A stretch of DNA of 64,000 nt from DASPWV01 sp046726375 (lineage in GTDB: Bacteria; Acidobacteriota; Vicinamibacteria; Vicinamibacterales; UBA2999): positions 62,001 through 126,000 of the forward strand of contig JBKPAJ010000071.1 in the NCBI GenBank assembly GCA_046726375.1. Direction: 5' to 3'. The number at the start of each line of letters is the position of its first letter. Position 1 is the stretch's first letter. Below, in pieces: positions 28,334-37,260 of this stretch. The position numbers were made by a program, and so were the translations under genes. The notes below the pieces were generated by a model that searched no databases, was not told where the DNA came from, and saw nothing but the letters and a program-made list of their open reading frames with translations.

Positions 28334-29410
28334 ATGCGGCCTCCGGTTCGGATCCTCAAAGGCACACCAGACGAGCACGGTTTTTCGTTTCCCGCAGAGT
28401 GGGCGCGCCACTCGGGCACGTGGATCAGTTGGCCTCGCCCGGAAGGGATCTCCTTTCCCGGCCGCTATGCAGAGGCGGTGCACGACATCGTCGGCGTCAT
28501 TCGCGTCATCACGCAGTTCGAACGCGTTCATCTGAACGTTCCCAACATCGACTACGAGCGCATTGTCCGTGAGTTGCTGGCGAACGGCCGCGTCCGACTG
28601 TCGCGCGTGACCTTTCATCACCTCAAGACCAACGAATGCTGGACGCGTGATCACGGACCCGCGTTTGTGCTGCGCACGCGGCGTGGACGAACCGAAGCGG
28701 CGATCGTGGATTGGGACTACAACGCCTGGGGCGGAAAGTATCCGCCGTACGACGCCGATGACGCGGTGCCGACGCGAGTCGCCGAGGAGTACGGGTTGCC
28801 CGTGTTCTATCCACGGATCGTCATGGAAGGCGGCGCGGTAGATTTCAACGGCGCCGCGACCGTAATGACGACCACATCGTGTCTGCTGAACACGAATCGC
28901 AACCCGAAGCGGTCACAGCAGCAGGTCGAGCGTTACCTGAAACGCTATTACGGGCAGCGTCACGTCGTCTGGCTGGGCAATGGGATCGAAGGCGACGATA
29001 CCGACGGCCACATCGACGACCTCGCTCGTTTCGTGGACGAGCGAACGATCGTGATCGGCATGGAGGACGATCCGCGCGATCCGAACTTCAAGGTGCTGCG
29101 CGAGAACCGGCGCTTGCTCGACCGCGCGCGCGATCAGGATGGACGTCCGTTTGTGATCGCGGAGCTGCCGATGCCGCGGCCGGTCACTTACAAAGGGCAG
29201 CGCCTTCCGGCGACCTACATGAATTTCTACTTCGTCAACGGCGCGCTGCTCGTTCCGACGTTTGCGCAGGAGCGCCGCGATCGCTCCGCGCTTGCGGCGC
29301 TGCAGCGCTTACTACCCCGGCGGCACGTGATCGGCGTGGATTGCCGTGCACTCATCTGGGGCCTGGGTGCAATCCATTGTTTAACTCAACAGCAACCGGC
29401 GTTTCGCTAA
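28334..29410 (+). CDS. aguA: Agmatine deiminase
   Basis: A 358-residue guanidino-group-modifying enzyme. The catalytic residues are all present: NECWTRDHGP (Asp/Trp binding motif, near 100), MEGGAVDFNG (Glu), GDDTDGHIDDLARF (His and Asp, near 220) and GLGAIHCLTQQQP with the nucleophilic Cys near the C-terminus. It converts agmatine to N-carbamoylputrescine and ammonia, the substrate of AguB encoded two genes upstream. No arginine decarboxylase is present in the window, so agmatine must come from elsewhere. Its ATG abuts the stop of the radical SAM gene. Confidence 0.95.
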   Translation: MRPPVRILKGTPDEHGFSFPAEWARHSGTWISWPRPEGISFPGRYAEAVHDIVGVIRVITQFERVHLNVPNIDYERIVRELLANGRVRLSRVTFHHLKTNECWTRDHGPAFVLRTRRGRTEAAIVDWDYNAWGGKYPPYDADDAVPTRVAEEYGLPVFYPRIVMEGGAVDFNGAATVMTTTSCLLNTNRNPKRSQQQVERYLKRYYGQRHVVWLGNGIEGDDTDGHIDDLARFVDERTIVIGMEDDPRDPNFKVLRENRRLLDRARDQDGRPFVIAELPMPRPVTYKGQRLPATYMNFYFVNGALLVPTFAQERRDRSALAALQRLLPRRHVIGVDCRALIWGLGAIHCLTQQQPAFR

Positions 29411-29468
29411 TGGGTGGCGTTTCGGCAGCGGGTCCCGTCGGGATGGTGTACGCGATCTACCATTAATC

Positions 29469-30932
29469 GTGGCCCGCCCTCTCAGCGTCGTCGCCGAGCA
29501 AGCCTTTTCCCGCGCTGCCGGCGCTCCGCTGATCGACGGCAACACGGTGCGCCTGCTGCGCGACGCCCGTGAGAATTATCCCGCCTGGATGGACGCCATC
29601 AGGAAGGCGCGCAAGTGGATCCACTTCGAAAGCTACATCGTCCACGACGATATCTCCGGCTACAGGTTTGCTGACGCGCTCATCGAGCGCGCACGCGCCG
29701 GCGTCCGGGTGCGGTTGATCTACGACTGGATCGGCGCGCTCACCGCGACCACGTGGATTTTCTGGGAACGACTCCGTCGCGCCGGTATCGAAGTGCGCGC
29801 CTTCAATCAGCCGCGCTTGGATTCGCCGCTCGGATGGCTGTCGCGCGATCACCGCAAGATGATCGCTGTCGACGGCGAAGTTGGCTTCATTACCGGTCTC
29901 TGTGTCGGCGACACGTGGGCGGGCATCGGCCGGTACGCGCGCCGCGATCCATGGCGTGACACCGGCGTGGAGATTCGTGGCCCCGCTGTCGCTGACATCG
30001 AGGAGGCGTTTGGGGATATCTGGTCGACGATGGGCGCGGCGCTACCGCCCGACGAAGCGATCGTCGTTCCCGGACCGCCAGAGAGCACCATCGCGCTGCG
30101 CGTGATCGCAACCAAGCCTGCGACGGCCGGCATGTTTCGGCTCGACCAGCTCGTCGCCGCCGTGGCACGGAAAACGCTGTGGCTCACCGACGCCTACTTC
30201 GTTGGCGCATCACCGTACGTGCAGGCGCTCGTCGCCGCCGCAGAGGACGGCGTTGACGTCAGGATGCTCGTGCCCGGCGGCTCCGATCTGCCCTGGGTGC
30301 AGCGACTGACGCGCGCTGGATACCGGCCGCTCCTCGAAGCCGGCGTCCGCATCTTCGAGTGGAACGGGTCAATGGTCCACGCAAAGACGGCGGTTGCCGA
30401 CCGGCGGTGGGCGCGCGTCGGATCGAGCAATCTGAATATTCAGAGTTGGTTGGGAAACTGGGAGCTCGACGTCGCCCTCGAGGACGAGGACTTCGCGCGG
30501 CAAATGGAGGACATGTATCTCGAAGACCTCGAGAACGCCACCGAGATCGTGCTCACTGAAAAGCGCTTGGCGCACGCGAGCGTCGGCGTAAGGGCTCGCG
30601 ATGCCCGACGACGGTGGGCGCATCGGACGGGGCGCCGCGCCGCGACCGCGGGCGCGCTACGCCTCGGGCGCACTTTTTCGGCCGCGCTTACCGCACGGCG
30701 CGAGCTCGGCGCCACCGAGGCGGTGACCCTCCTTTATGGATTGCTCCTGCTTGGTGCGCTCGGCGTGGCGGCGTTGGTCTGGCCGTCGGCGATCGCCTAT
30801 CCGCTCGGTGTGTTCCTGCTTTGGGTTTCGTTCAGTTGGGCCATTCAGTCGGTCAAGCTCTGGCGTCTGCGCCGCCGCGAGCCAAGGATCGGCGCCAAAG
30901 CCCGACCCGGCGCACACGAGGACGCTGCGTGA
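29469..30932 (+). CDS. Phospholipase D-like protein, cardiolipin synthase type
   Basis: A 487-residue protein with two HKD motifs: DHRKMIAVDGEVGFITG near residue 123 and MVHAKTAVADRRWARVGSSN near 305. It has no N-terminal membrane helices, unlike ClsA, but ends with two hydrophobic segments (LLYGLLLLGALGVAALVW and AYPLGVFLLWVSFSWAIQSV) and a basic tail. Family members join two phosphatidylglycerol molecules or transfer phosphatidyl groups. GTG start, 58 bases after aguA. ClsB/ClsC-like activity is likely; a role in another phospholipid exchange cannot be excluded. Confidence 0.85.
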   Translation: MARPLSVVAEQAFSRAAGAPLIDGNTVRLLRDARENYPAWMDAIRKARKWIHFESYIVHDDISGYRFADALIERARAGVRVRLIYDWIGALTATTWIFWERLRRAGIEVRAFNQPRLDSPLGWLSRDHRKMIAVDGEVGFITGLCVGDTWAGIGRYARRDPWRDTGVEIRGPAVADIEEAFGDIWSTMGAALPPDEAIVVPGPPESTIALRVIATKPATAGMFRLDQLVAAVARKTLWLTDAYFVGASPYVQALVAAAEDGVDVRMLVPGGSDLPWVQRLTRAGYRPLLEAGVRIFEWNGSMVHAKTAVADRRWARVGSSNLNIQSWLGNWELDVALEDEDFARQMEDMYLEDLENATEIVLTEKRLAHASVGVRARDARRRWAHRTGRRAATAGALRLGRTFSAALTARRELGATEAVTLLYGLLLLGALGVAALVWPSAIAYPLGVFLLWVSFSWAIQSVKLWRLRRREPRIGAKARPGAHEDAA

Positions 30933-30960
30933 GCTATACTGGAGTGTTGCTAATCCTGCC

Positions 30961-31075
30961 GGAAAGCTGATAGTCGCGAGCTCTCAGATGTTCGATTGAA
31001 GATTGCCGATGGGGTTGAGGTTTAAGCGCAATCCCAAATTCCGATCATCAATCTTCGATCTCAAATCTGCCATCG
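30961..31075. repeat. Heptamer arrays, mixed AGCTGAT and GATTGAA types
   Basis: A short AGCTGAT-like start (GGAAAGCTGATAG, GAGCTCTCAGATG) passes into units such as CGATTGAAGATTG and, after TTTAAGCGCA, mirrored units CATCAATC, TTCGATCTCAAATCTG. The arms are partly complementary. It forms the 5' leader region of rpmE. Confidence 0.5.
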
Positions 31076-31111
31076 CACGATTCACGGATCCGGCGACAAG
31101 GAGAATCGATC

Positions 31112-31393
31112 GTGAAAGACGGCATCCATCCTCAGTATCAGGAAGTCGAAGTCCACTGCGCGTGCGGCGCCAAGTGGAAGACGCGTTCAACGCGCAAAGA
31201 TCTGCACCTCGAAATCTGCTCCAACTGCCATCCGTTCTTCACGGGTCGCCAGAAGCTGATTGACACCGAAGGTCGCGTCGATCGCTTCACCAAGAAATTC
31301 GGCGCACAAACAGTCGAAAAGCGGAAGACGGCTGCGAAGGCCGCCAAAGAGCAGAAGGCCAAGACGACCAGGAAGACGGCAAGAGTTTCCTAA
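31112..31393 (+). CDS. rpmE: 50S ribosomal protein L31
   Basis: A 93-residue protein with the L31 opening MKDGIHPQYQEVEVHCACG and the zinc-type Cys pairs CAC (residues 16-18) and CSNCHPFFTG (near 37). YxQK-like QKLIDTEGRVDRFTKKF is also conserved. The tail beyond residue 70 is a Lys/Ala/Thr-rich extension longer than the usual 70 residues, as in many high-GC taxa. GTG start after AAGGAG. Presence of the Cys pairs marks the zinc-containing paralogue. Confidence 0.95.
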   Translation: MKDGIHPQYQEVEVHCACGAKWKTRSTRKDLHLEICSNCHPFFTGRQKLIDTEGRVDRFTKKFGAQTVEKRKTAAKAAKEQKAKTTRKTARVS

Positions 31394-31430
31394 TCTGCAA
31401 TCCACTTGAATTGGCCCGGATGCCTTTCGG

Positions 31431-31490
31431 TTTTCAGCGTCGGCTTTCGCGCAAACGCTGAGCGCTGATCGCTGAGAGCTGAAAGCGCCA
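31431..31490. repeat. Heptamer array, GCTGANN type
   Basis: GCTGAGC, GCTGATC, GCTGAGA, GCTGAAA units in exact 7-base register, mirrored by TTTTCAGCGTCGGCTTTCGCG on the left. The arms TTTTCAGCG and GCTGAAAGC are partly complementary, so a hairpin follows rpmE and may serve as its terminator. Confidence 0.55.
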
Positions 31491-31521
31491 GGTTCACCTA
31501 AACCCGGAGCTCGCCGGAGCT

Positions 31522-31638
31522 TACTTGAGTGGTTAGCGCCAACGGCGCCAACCGCGCGAAAGCGGCCCGTTCTGCGCCCATACGGTCGGATCACTTCCAT
31601 GCCACGCTTCGCAACTCAAGTGAATTGAGTGGTTAAAG
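31522..31638 (+). repeat. Copy 2 of the roughly 115-bp dispersed structured element
   Basis: Runs from ACTTGAGTGGTTAGCGCC (from 31522) to ACTCAAGTGAATTGAGTGGT and TAAAG (to about 31638). The outer arms ACTTGAGT and ACTCAAGT are perfect complements. Inside, GGTTAGCGCC-AAC-GGCGCCAACC forms a strong hairpin and CCGC-GCGAAA-GCGG a second. The tail repeats the opening TTGAGTGGTTA, giving a direct repeat at the two ends. It lies between the convergent rpmE and mrfB-like genes. Confidence 0.65.
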
Positions 31639-31650
31639 TGCCCACCGGGC

Positions 31651-33003
31651 TTAGGATTCGCTCAACGACGCTTGCGTGAGGAGCGGTCCCGGCGCGGACC
31701 TCGCGAGTTTCGTCTCAATCCGCTTCAGCCGATGTTCTGCCGCCACGCGAAAGCGAGCGACCGGAGCATCCGCGAGAACGTCGAGGACCAACATCCGCGC
31801 GCTGTACAGATCTTTCGACCTGTGCTCGTGATGGATGGCCAGCGCTTCGCGCGCTTCGCGGCGTAACAGCGACGGACAACCTGGCAGAGCGGCAAGCTCC
31901 GCCCACGCCGCCGCTGCTTCCGCAGTGCGGCCGGTGCGTCGCCGGCAAAGCGCCAGTCGTCTCAGCGCTTCGGCGCGCACGTCGGGCTCGCGACCAACAC
32001 GCGCGGCCAGTGCCGCCGAATGCGCGTAGCAGGCTTCTGCGTGCTCGCGCATCGCCGCACGTTCGTACAGACGTCCGAGCCCAAGGCTCTCACGCGGGTG
32101 GAGCGCGCCGGACGGACCCTGCTCGATCAAACGGATGGCGCGCGCGGTAATCGCGGCAAGAGAAATCAGATCGATCCGGTTGTGCTCGAGCACGGCTTCC
32201 AGAGCAAAGGCGTTGCCGTCGCGCACGTAGCGGAAAAACCGCGAGGGAATATCGAAGCCCGGCACGTCCCCGACGCGATGGACGCCGGCGAGGTGTCGTT
32301 CAAGCACAGAAAGTTTGCAGCTGTCGTCGTCGAGCGGCGGACCGGCGACTGAGGGCCGCTCCTTCCACAGTCGCCGCGAGGCATGCAGCATATCGATGTG
32401 CGATGCCTCGGCGAAGGGAAACTCCAGGCGATGAAACAGGTAGCGCGTTTCGATCAGCGGCACGTCGAAACTGCGGCCGTTGAATGTTACGAGCGTGCGG
32501 TGCCGGCCGACCCCGTGGCGAATCTCCGCGAGCAACGCCCGCTCGTGCTCGAATCCTGCAAGAAGAAACTGTCGAACGAGCAACGCGTCGCCCTCGACGA
32601 CAGCACAGCCGACGAGAAACGCCTGCGTTCCCGCCCCACCCGCAAGACCGGTGGTCTCGAGGTCGAGGAACACCAGCTGTTGGCGATCCACGTCGTGTGT
32701 GGGTGCTGTGCCGTACGCGCGTTGAAGGATAGCGAGAGCGTCGCTCCCGGATCGAAGCGTTTCAACCACATCGCCAACCCGCGTGCGGCCATGCGCGCGA
32801 TCAATGGCGTAATGACGATCGACGACGAGCACCGCGCCCTCGGAGCGCTCGACGACGCGTCCACCCAGGATTTCCGCGGTGCGCAAGAACGACCGAGCGG
32901 CGGGTCGGGTTCCCGCTGGCTCGGCGACCGACGGCTGCGCCTCCGGCGACACGAGCGGAACGTTGACAATGCCGCGAAGCCGATCCGCAAGTGACGATCG
33001 CAT
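31651..33003 (-). CDS. mrfB: RNase H-like DEDD exonuclease, YprB/MrfB family
   Basis: A 450-residue protein. The exonuclease core has FLDLETTGLAGG near residue 112 (Exo I Asp and Glu), TLVTFNGRSFDVPLIETRY near 170 (Exo II), and EHNRIDLISLAAI near 270 (Exo III), with Cys/Leu-rich DDSCKLSVLERHL between. The C-terminal third (GRLYERAAMREHAEACYA onward) is helical and TPR-like. In Bacillus subtilis, MrfB (YprB) is a 3'-5' exonuclease acting with helicase MrfA on mitomycin-C lesions. Here its start is two bases after the MrfA-like gene, so the pair is an operon. Confidence 0.82.
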   Translation of the reverse strand: MRSSLADRLRGIVNVPLVSPEAQPSVAEPAGTRPAARSFLRTAEILGGRVVERSEGAVLVVDRHYAIDRAHGRTRVGDVVETLRSGSDALAILQRAYGTAPTHDVDRQQLVFLDLETTGLAGGAGTQAFLVGCAVVEGDALLVRQFLLAGFEHERALLAEIRHGVGRHRTLVTFNGRSFDVPLIETRYLFHRLEFPFAEASHIDMLHASRRLWKERPSVAGPPLDDDSCKLSVLERHLAGVHRVGDVPGFDIPSRFFRYVRDGNAFALEAVLEHNRIDLISLAAITARAIRLIEQGPSGALHPRESLGLGRLYERAAMREHAEACYAHSAALAARVGREPDVRAEALRRLALCRRRTGRTAEAAAAWAELAALPGCPSLLRREAREALAIHHEHRSKDLYSARMLVLDVLADAPVARFRVAAEHRLKRIETKLARSAPGPLLTQASLSES

Positions 33004-33005
33004 AT

Positions 33006-35483
33006 TTAAAACGGAACGTCGTTCGAGACCGCGGTTTGTCGTGGCGTGGCTTTCGCCGCGCCGTCAGTCACGGCTTCCGCTGACCCTGGCTCTTCCGCGC
33101 CGTCATGAATCAGGCGATCCAATATCCGCGTCGCGACAACTTTTGCAAGCGGTCCGTTCTGCCCCACCGGTCCGACACAGCTTGGACACCCATTGTCACA
33201 AGGACACGTGGCGATCAGCTCGCGCGTTCGCAAGAGCAGCTCGGCGTGCATTGTGAAGAGAGGCTCACTGAAGCCAATGCCTCCGGGGTAGGCGTCGTAG
33301 AGAAAGATCTGTGGCGCGTCGCTGACGTGGGCGGCCTCGGGGCGCGCCGACGCATCCTCGCTGTTGACCGATAACCCGAGATCGCGCGATTCGCACATCA
33401 GAAGCAAGGTCGCGACCTGTTTCATCGCAAACGCCAAAGCGAAGATCCCGTCCCGGCGATCGTCGATCGCATATGGCAGCGCGCCCAACATCGCGCGTGG
33501 CAGTTCGAGCCAGTACGCGGTGGTGTGCATCTGCTGTTCGGGCAGGTCGAGCTCGCCTGAGCCGACGTTCTCGTTGGTGTAGAACTTGATTTTCTTGAAG
33601 CCGACGACGCGTGACACGACGTGCACTTCGCCGTGGTGTGCGACATTCGCTTCGTCCATCCCAAACCGATCGAGGATAGTGACGCGTGAATTGGTAATTG
33701 CGTCGGTATAGTAGTCGCAATCGACAGATCGAACATAGGCCTTACGCCCGTCAAAATCCAGCTTCTCGACCTGGAAGAGCCGTCCCTCGACCATGTAGAT
33801 CGCCTTCGGGTGAAGCGTGGCCGGACCGCTCGTGAAGTCCGTTTCCCCGATGATGTTTGCGTCGTTGGTTTGATCGACCACCACGAAGTTGTCCGACGAA
33901 ATCGATCGCAGGCTTACTCCATCTGCCGGGTACGACTCGCTCGTCCAATGCCATTGACCCGCTTCGTCCGAGTCCTCCGAGCCTGAACGATGCACGACGC
34001 CGGATTCCTGGAGCACCGACAACACCTGCTGTACGTCGACCGATCCGAACTGTTCATCGCTCCTGAACGGCAGCTCGAAAGCCGCGCACTTAACATGGTT
34101 GACGAGCACGTGCAGGTTGTCTGGATTGATGAGCGCATGCTCCGGCGACGCATCGAAGAAATACCACGGGTGCCGCACGACGAACTGATCGACAGGCGCG
34201 CTCGACGCGACCAGGATCGACGCCGATCGGGCTGCTCGACGGCCGGCGCGGCCAGCGCGTTGCCACGTGGACGCGATCGTGCCCGGATACCCCGCGAGTA
34301 CGGCGACATCGAGCGCACCGATATCGATTCCGAGCTCCAGCGCGTTGGTTGCAATCACACCGCGCACTTTCCCTTCGCGCAGCCCTCGCTCGATCTCGCG
34401 CCGGCGCATCGGAAGATAGCCGCCGCGATAGCCACGAATCAGCTCGGGCATACCCGGAATATCTTCGAAGTCCTCCTTCAGATACGTCGTGAGGATTTCG
34501 GTCACGAGGCGGCTTTGCGCAAAGACGATGAGTTGCAAATTGCGGCGCAGAAACTCGCCCGCGACGCGGCGTGTCTCGGTGAGATACGAGCGCCGGATGC
34601 CGAGCTCGCGGTTGACGACCGGCGGATTGACGAACACGAAGAACTTTTCACCGCGCGGCGCGCCGCTCTGCTCGACGAGCGAGAACGGCCGTTCGGCGAG
34701 CCGCTCCGCCAACTCGCGTGGATTGGCGATCGTCGCCGAGGAACAGATGATCTGCGGATCCGAGCCGTAATGACGCGCGATGCGCCTCAACCGGCGCAGC
34801 ACGTTGCACAGGTGACTGCCAAACACACCGCGATAGGCGTGCAGCTCGTCGATCACGATAAAGCGCAGGTTCTCGAACAGCTTGGCCCAGCGCGGATGGT
34901 GCGGCAGGATGCCCGAGTGCAGCATATCGGGATTGCTCAGCACCACGTGCGCCCGCGCGCGGATGGTGCGGCGCGCATCCTGCGGCGTATCGCCGTCGTA
35001 AGTGTGCACGCCAATTTCGCCGCCGCCGAGTTCGCTGAGCGCTCCCGCGATCTCGTGAAGCTCCGCCATCTGATCTTGAGCCAGCGCCTTTGTGGGAAAC
35101 AGGTAGAGCGCGCGCGTCGCGCCGTTTTTGAGAATCGCGTCGAGTACGGGCGCGTTGTAGCAGAGCGTCTTGCCCGATGCGGTAGGCGTCGTGATGACGA
35201 TGTTCTGACCGGCGGCGACGAGCGAGAGCGCATCGGCCTGATGGCTATACAGCTGCGCGATGCCTCGACGCTCCAGTGCAGCGCGCAACCGCGGGTCCAA
35301 CGTTTCCGCAAACGGCGCAAACTGCGCGTCGATGGCCGGGAGCCGCCGAACGGCCGTGACGAGTGCGTCAGGTGTATCCGGCCGCTCGATCCAGGGTCCT
35401 GGTGCGAGTCGCTCGAGCGCGCCTTGCAGCGCCAACTCCTTGCGTGCAGTGCCGGCCTGTACCAGCGACGAATCGAGGGGCAT
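33006..35483 (-). CDS. mrfA: DEAD/DEAH helicase with DUF1998/MZB domain, MrfA (YprA) family
   Basis: An 825-residue superfamily 2 helicase. Q-motif-like LYSHQADAL precedes Walker A TPTASGKTLCYN near 95; the DEAD-box equivalent is VIDELHAYRG, then CSSATIAN, and motif VI is QRAGRAGRR near 400. The C-terminal DUF1998 region carries the four-Cys cluster CPCDNGCPSCVGPVGQNGP near 775. This layout matches MrfA of B. subtilis, a 3'-5' helicase in a UvrABC-independent repair route. The frame also allows a TTG two codons earlier; I use the ATG at 35481-35483. No SOS box was recognised. Confidence 0.85.
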   Translation of the reverse strand: MPLDSSLVQAGTARKELALQGALERLAPGPWIERPDTPDALVTAVRRLPAIDAQFAPFAETLDPRLRAALERRGIAQLYSHQADALSLVAAGQNIVITTPTASGKTLCYNAPVLDAILKNGATRALYLFPTKALAQDQMAELHEIAGALSELGGGEIGVHTYDGDTPQDARRTIRARAHVVLSNPDMLHSGILPHHPRWAKLFENLRFIVIDELHAYRGVFGSHLCNVLRRLRRIARHYGSDPQIICSSATIANPRELAERLAERPFSLVEQSGAPRGEKFFVFVNPPVVNRELGIRRSYLTETRRVAGEFLRRNLQLIVFAQSRLVTEILTTYLKEDFEDIPGMPELIRGYRGGYLPMRRREIERGLREGKVRGVIATNALELGIDIGALDVAVLAGYPGTIASTWQRAGRAGRRAARSASILVASSAPVDQFVVRHPWYFFDASPEHALINPDNLHVLVNHVKCAAFELPFRSDEQFGSVDVQQVLSVLQESGVVHRSGSEDSDEAGQWHWTSESYPADGVSLRSISSDNFVVVDQTNDANIIGETDFTSGPATLHPKAIYMVEGRLFQVEKLDFDGRKAYVRSVDCDYYTDAITNSRVTILDRFGMDEANVAHHGEVHVVSRVVGFKKIKFYTNENVGSGELDLPEQQMHTTAYWLELPRAMLGALPYAIDDRRDGIFALAFAMKQVATLLLMCESRDLGLSVNSEDASARPEAAHVSDAPQIFLYDAYPGGIGFSEPLFTMHAELLLRTRELIATCPCDNGCPSCVGPVGQNGPLAKVVATRILDRLIHDGAEEPGSAEAVTDGAAKATPRQTAVSNDVPF

Positions 35484-35634
35484 GGACAACGGTGTGAAAT
35501 GCTACACGATCAGCAGGCGAAAGCGAAGATTCAGCGCAATGCCCGGTCAAACGGCTCCATTGCTTGACCAAGCTCTGCCACGCGGTAAACCATACGGTGG
35601 GGCTTTCCCTCCGCCCCGATCCCGGCAGGCATGT

Positions 35635-35850
35635 ATGGCCAACACCACCGATGGGCCGTCACGCGCGGAGTTGCAGCGACTGGAAGGCGAGCTTCGGAAA
35701 CTCGCCGAACGCATCAACGAAACGACGCGAGAACTCGGAATTCAGTTCGACCGCCTGGCGCAGCTGCAAGCGGATGTCGATATCATCCGCGCCGCCGCGG
35801 CGAAGACGGCCAAGCGCAAACGGCGAAGCGACCGCACGAAATCGACGTAA
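35635..35850 (+). CDS. Small coiled-coil protein, hypothetical
   Basis: A 71-residue frame from the ATG at 35635. Its middle is a heptad-rich helix (LQRLEGELRKLAERINETTR, RLAQLQADVDIIRAAAAK) and it ends in a basic tail (KTAKRKRRSDRTKST). The composition is protein-like, unlike the competing frames on this stretch. It precedes the amino-acid permease by 75 bases. No family was recognised; it could be a nucleic-acid-binding or structural peptide. A weak GCAGGC precedes the start. Confidence 0.5.
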   Translation: MANTTDGPSRAELQRLEGELRKLAERINETTRELGIQFDRLAQLQADVDIIRAAAAKTAKRKRRSDRTKST

Positions 35851-35925
35851 CAACCCTGCCCCGCATTTCTGAACTGCCCCTGACGCTCGGAACGACTGCA
35901 GCGTTTCACACTATAGTGACCGCTT

Positions 35926-37260
35926 ATGCCGACGCTCGTGCGGAGACTGGGTCTTTGGAGCTCGATCGGGCTCGTCATCGGAATCACCATTGGCGGCGGC
36001 ATCTTCCGCACACCCGCGGGGATCGCCGCACGTGTGCCCGACCCGGTGTGGATGCTCAGTGTATGGGTGGTCGGCGGTCTCGTGGTCCTCTGCGGGGCGC
36101 TGGCCTTTGCCGAACTCTCGGCCTCGATGCCCGAAACCGGCGGCATGTACGTTTACCTACGTGAGGGGTGGGGACGCCCCTATGCCTTCCTTTACGGTTG
36201 GGCTCAGCTGGTACTGATTCGTGCCGCCGCACTGGGCGGCATCTCGTCGGTTTTCGGCGAGTATTTCCTTCGCGTCTTCGGCATCGACACGACGCTGCAT
36301 CCGCAATGGGCCGACTATCTCGCCGCCGGCGCCATTGCCTTCGCCGCCGCGGTCAACATCGTCGGCGTCCAGTTCGGCGCGCTTTTCGCCGGCCTGTCAA
36401 CGATTACGAAATTCGGCGCGCTGACGCTCCTGGTGCTGGCGTCGTTTCTTCTCGGCGGGAGCGCCGGCGGCAGCGCCAGCCACTTGCTGCCAAACGGCGC
36501 GTCGATTCAAGCGGGTTTGTACGGGCTGTCGCTGATTTCGGTGATGTGGGCGTACGACGGTTTTGCCGATTTGTCGTTCGCGAGCGGGGAGGTAAAGGAT
36601 CCGCAACGCAACCTGCCGCGTGCGATTGTGATCGGTACCCTGCTGATCATCGCGATCTACCTGTCGGCGAATCTCGCGTATCTGTACATGAACCCAGTCG
36701 AAACGATGAAAGACTCCAAACTCGTGGCGGCGGACACGATGGCGAAGATGTTCGGGCAACTCGGTGTCTCGTTCATTTCGGTTGTCGTGATGATCTCGAC
36801 GTTTGGGTCGCTCATGGGCAGCATGCTCGCGTCACCACGCATCTTCTTCGCGATGGCGGACGATCGGCTGTTCTTCAGGCAGATTGCCGCTGTTCACTCG
36901 CGGTGGCGCACGCCCTGGGTCGCGATCCTGTTGGCCTCGTTCCTCGGGATCGCGATGGTCATGACGCAAACGTTCGAACAACTCACCGATACGTTTGTGC
37001 TGGCCATGTGGCCGTTCTATGCGCTGAGCGTTGCGGCAATTTATCAGCTGCGGCGGACGCAGCCGCACTTGAGCCGCCCCTACAAGGTGGTCGGTTATCC
37101 CGTGGTTCCAGCGGTGTTCATCGCGGCGGCGGTCTACCTGGTGGGGAACGCGCTGGTAACCGATCCAAAGTGGACGTCGATCACCTTTGCCGTCGTGCTC
37201 GCGGGTCTGCCTGTGTACTGGTTGACGTTCAATCGTGCAGCGCCCCAGCCAGCCACATGA
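35926..37260 (+). CDS. APC-superfamily amino-acid permease
   Basis: A 444-residue membrane protein with twelve predicted helices. GLVIGITIGGGIFRTPAG is the unwound first helix with the G[S/G]GIF backbone-binding motif of APC transporters, and EMPETGGMYVY-like SMPETGGMYVYLREGWG follows helix 2. The middle contains SVMWAYDGFADLSFASGEVK, also an APC hallmark. It should import amino acids or related compounds by proton or solute exchange. Its last codons overlap the SDR start (ATGA), so the two are coupled and may handle one compound. Confidence 0.9.
   Translation: MPTLVRRLGLWSSIGLVIGITIGGGIFRTPAGIAARVPDPVWMLSVWVVGGLVVLCGALAFAELSASMPETGGMYVYLREGWGRPYAFLYGWAQLVLIRAAALGGISSVFGEYFLRVFGIDTTLHPQWADYLAAGAIAFAAAVNIVGVQFGALFAGLSTITKFGALTLLVLASFLLGGSAGGSASHLLPNGASIQAGLYGLSLISVMWAYDGFADLSFASGEVKDPQRNLPRAIVIGTLLIIAIYLSANLAYLYMNPVETMKDSKLVAADTMAKMFGQLGVSFISVVVMISTFGSLMGSMLASPRIFFAMADDRLFFRQIAAVHSRWRTPWVAILLASFLGIAMVMTQTFEQLTDTFVLAMWPFYALSVAAIYQLRRTQPHLSRPYKVVGYPVVPAVFIAAAVYLVGNALVTDPKWTSITFAVVLAGLPVYWLTFNRAAPQPAT

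Noticed and set aside
26933..28654. 573-codon minus-strand frame opposite the radical SAM and agmatine deiminase genes
   Set aside because: Shadow of two well-supported plus-strand genes; no signal, domain or ribosome site.
31522..31638. Integron attC site suggested by GTTAG/TAAC ends and hairpin folding
   Set aside because: The outer boxes do not fit RYYYAAC and GTTRRRY as a complementary pair, no integrase is in the window, and the copies do not bound cassettes.
33990..35567. 525-codon plus-strand frame opposite the MrfA-like helicase
   Set aside because: Complement shadow with Arg/Ala-rich low-similarity sequence; helicase motifs on the other strand are complete.
36168..37256. Long plus-strand frame covering the permease and joined to the SDR
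   Set aside because: The part over the permease is out of phase with the real gene and Arg-rich; only the portion from the ATG at 37257 is SDR.
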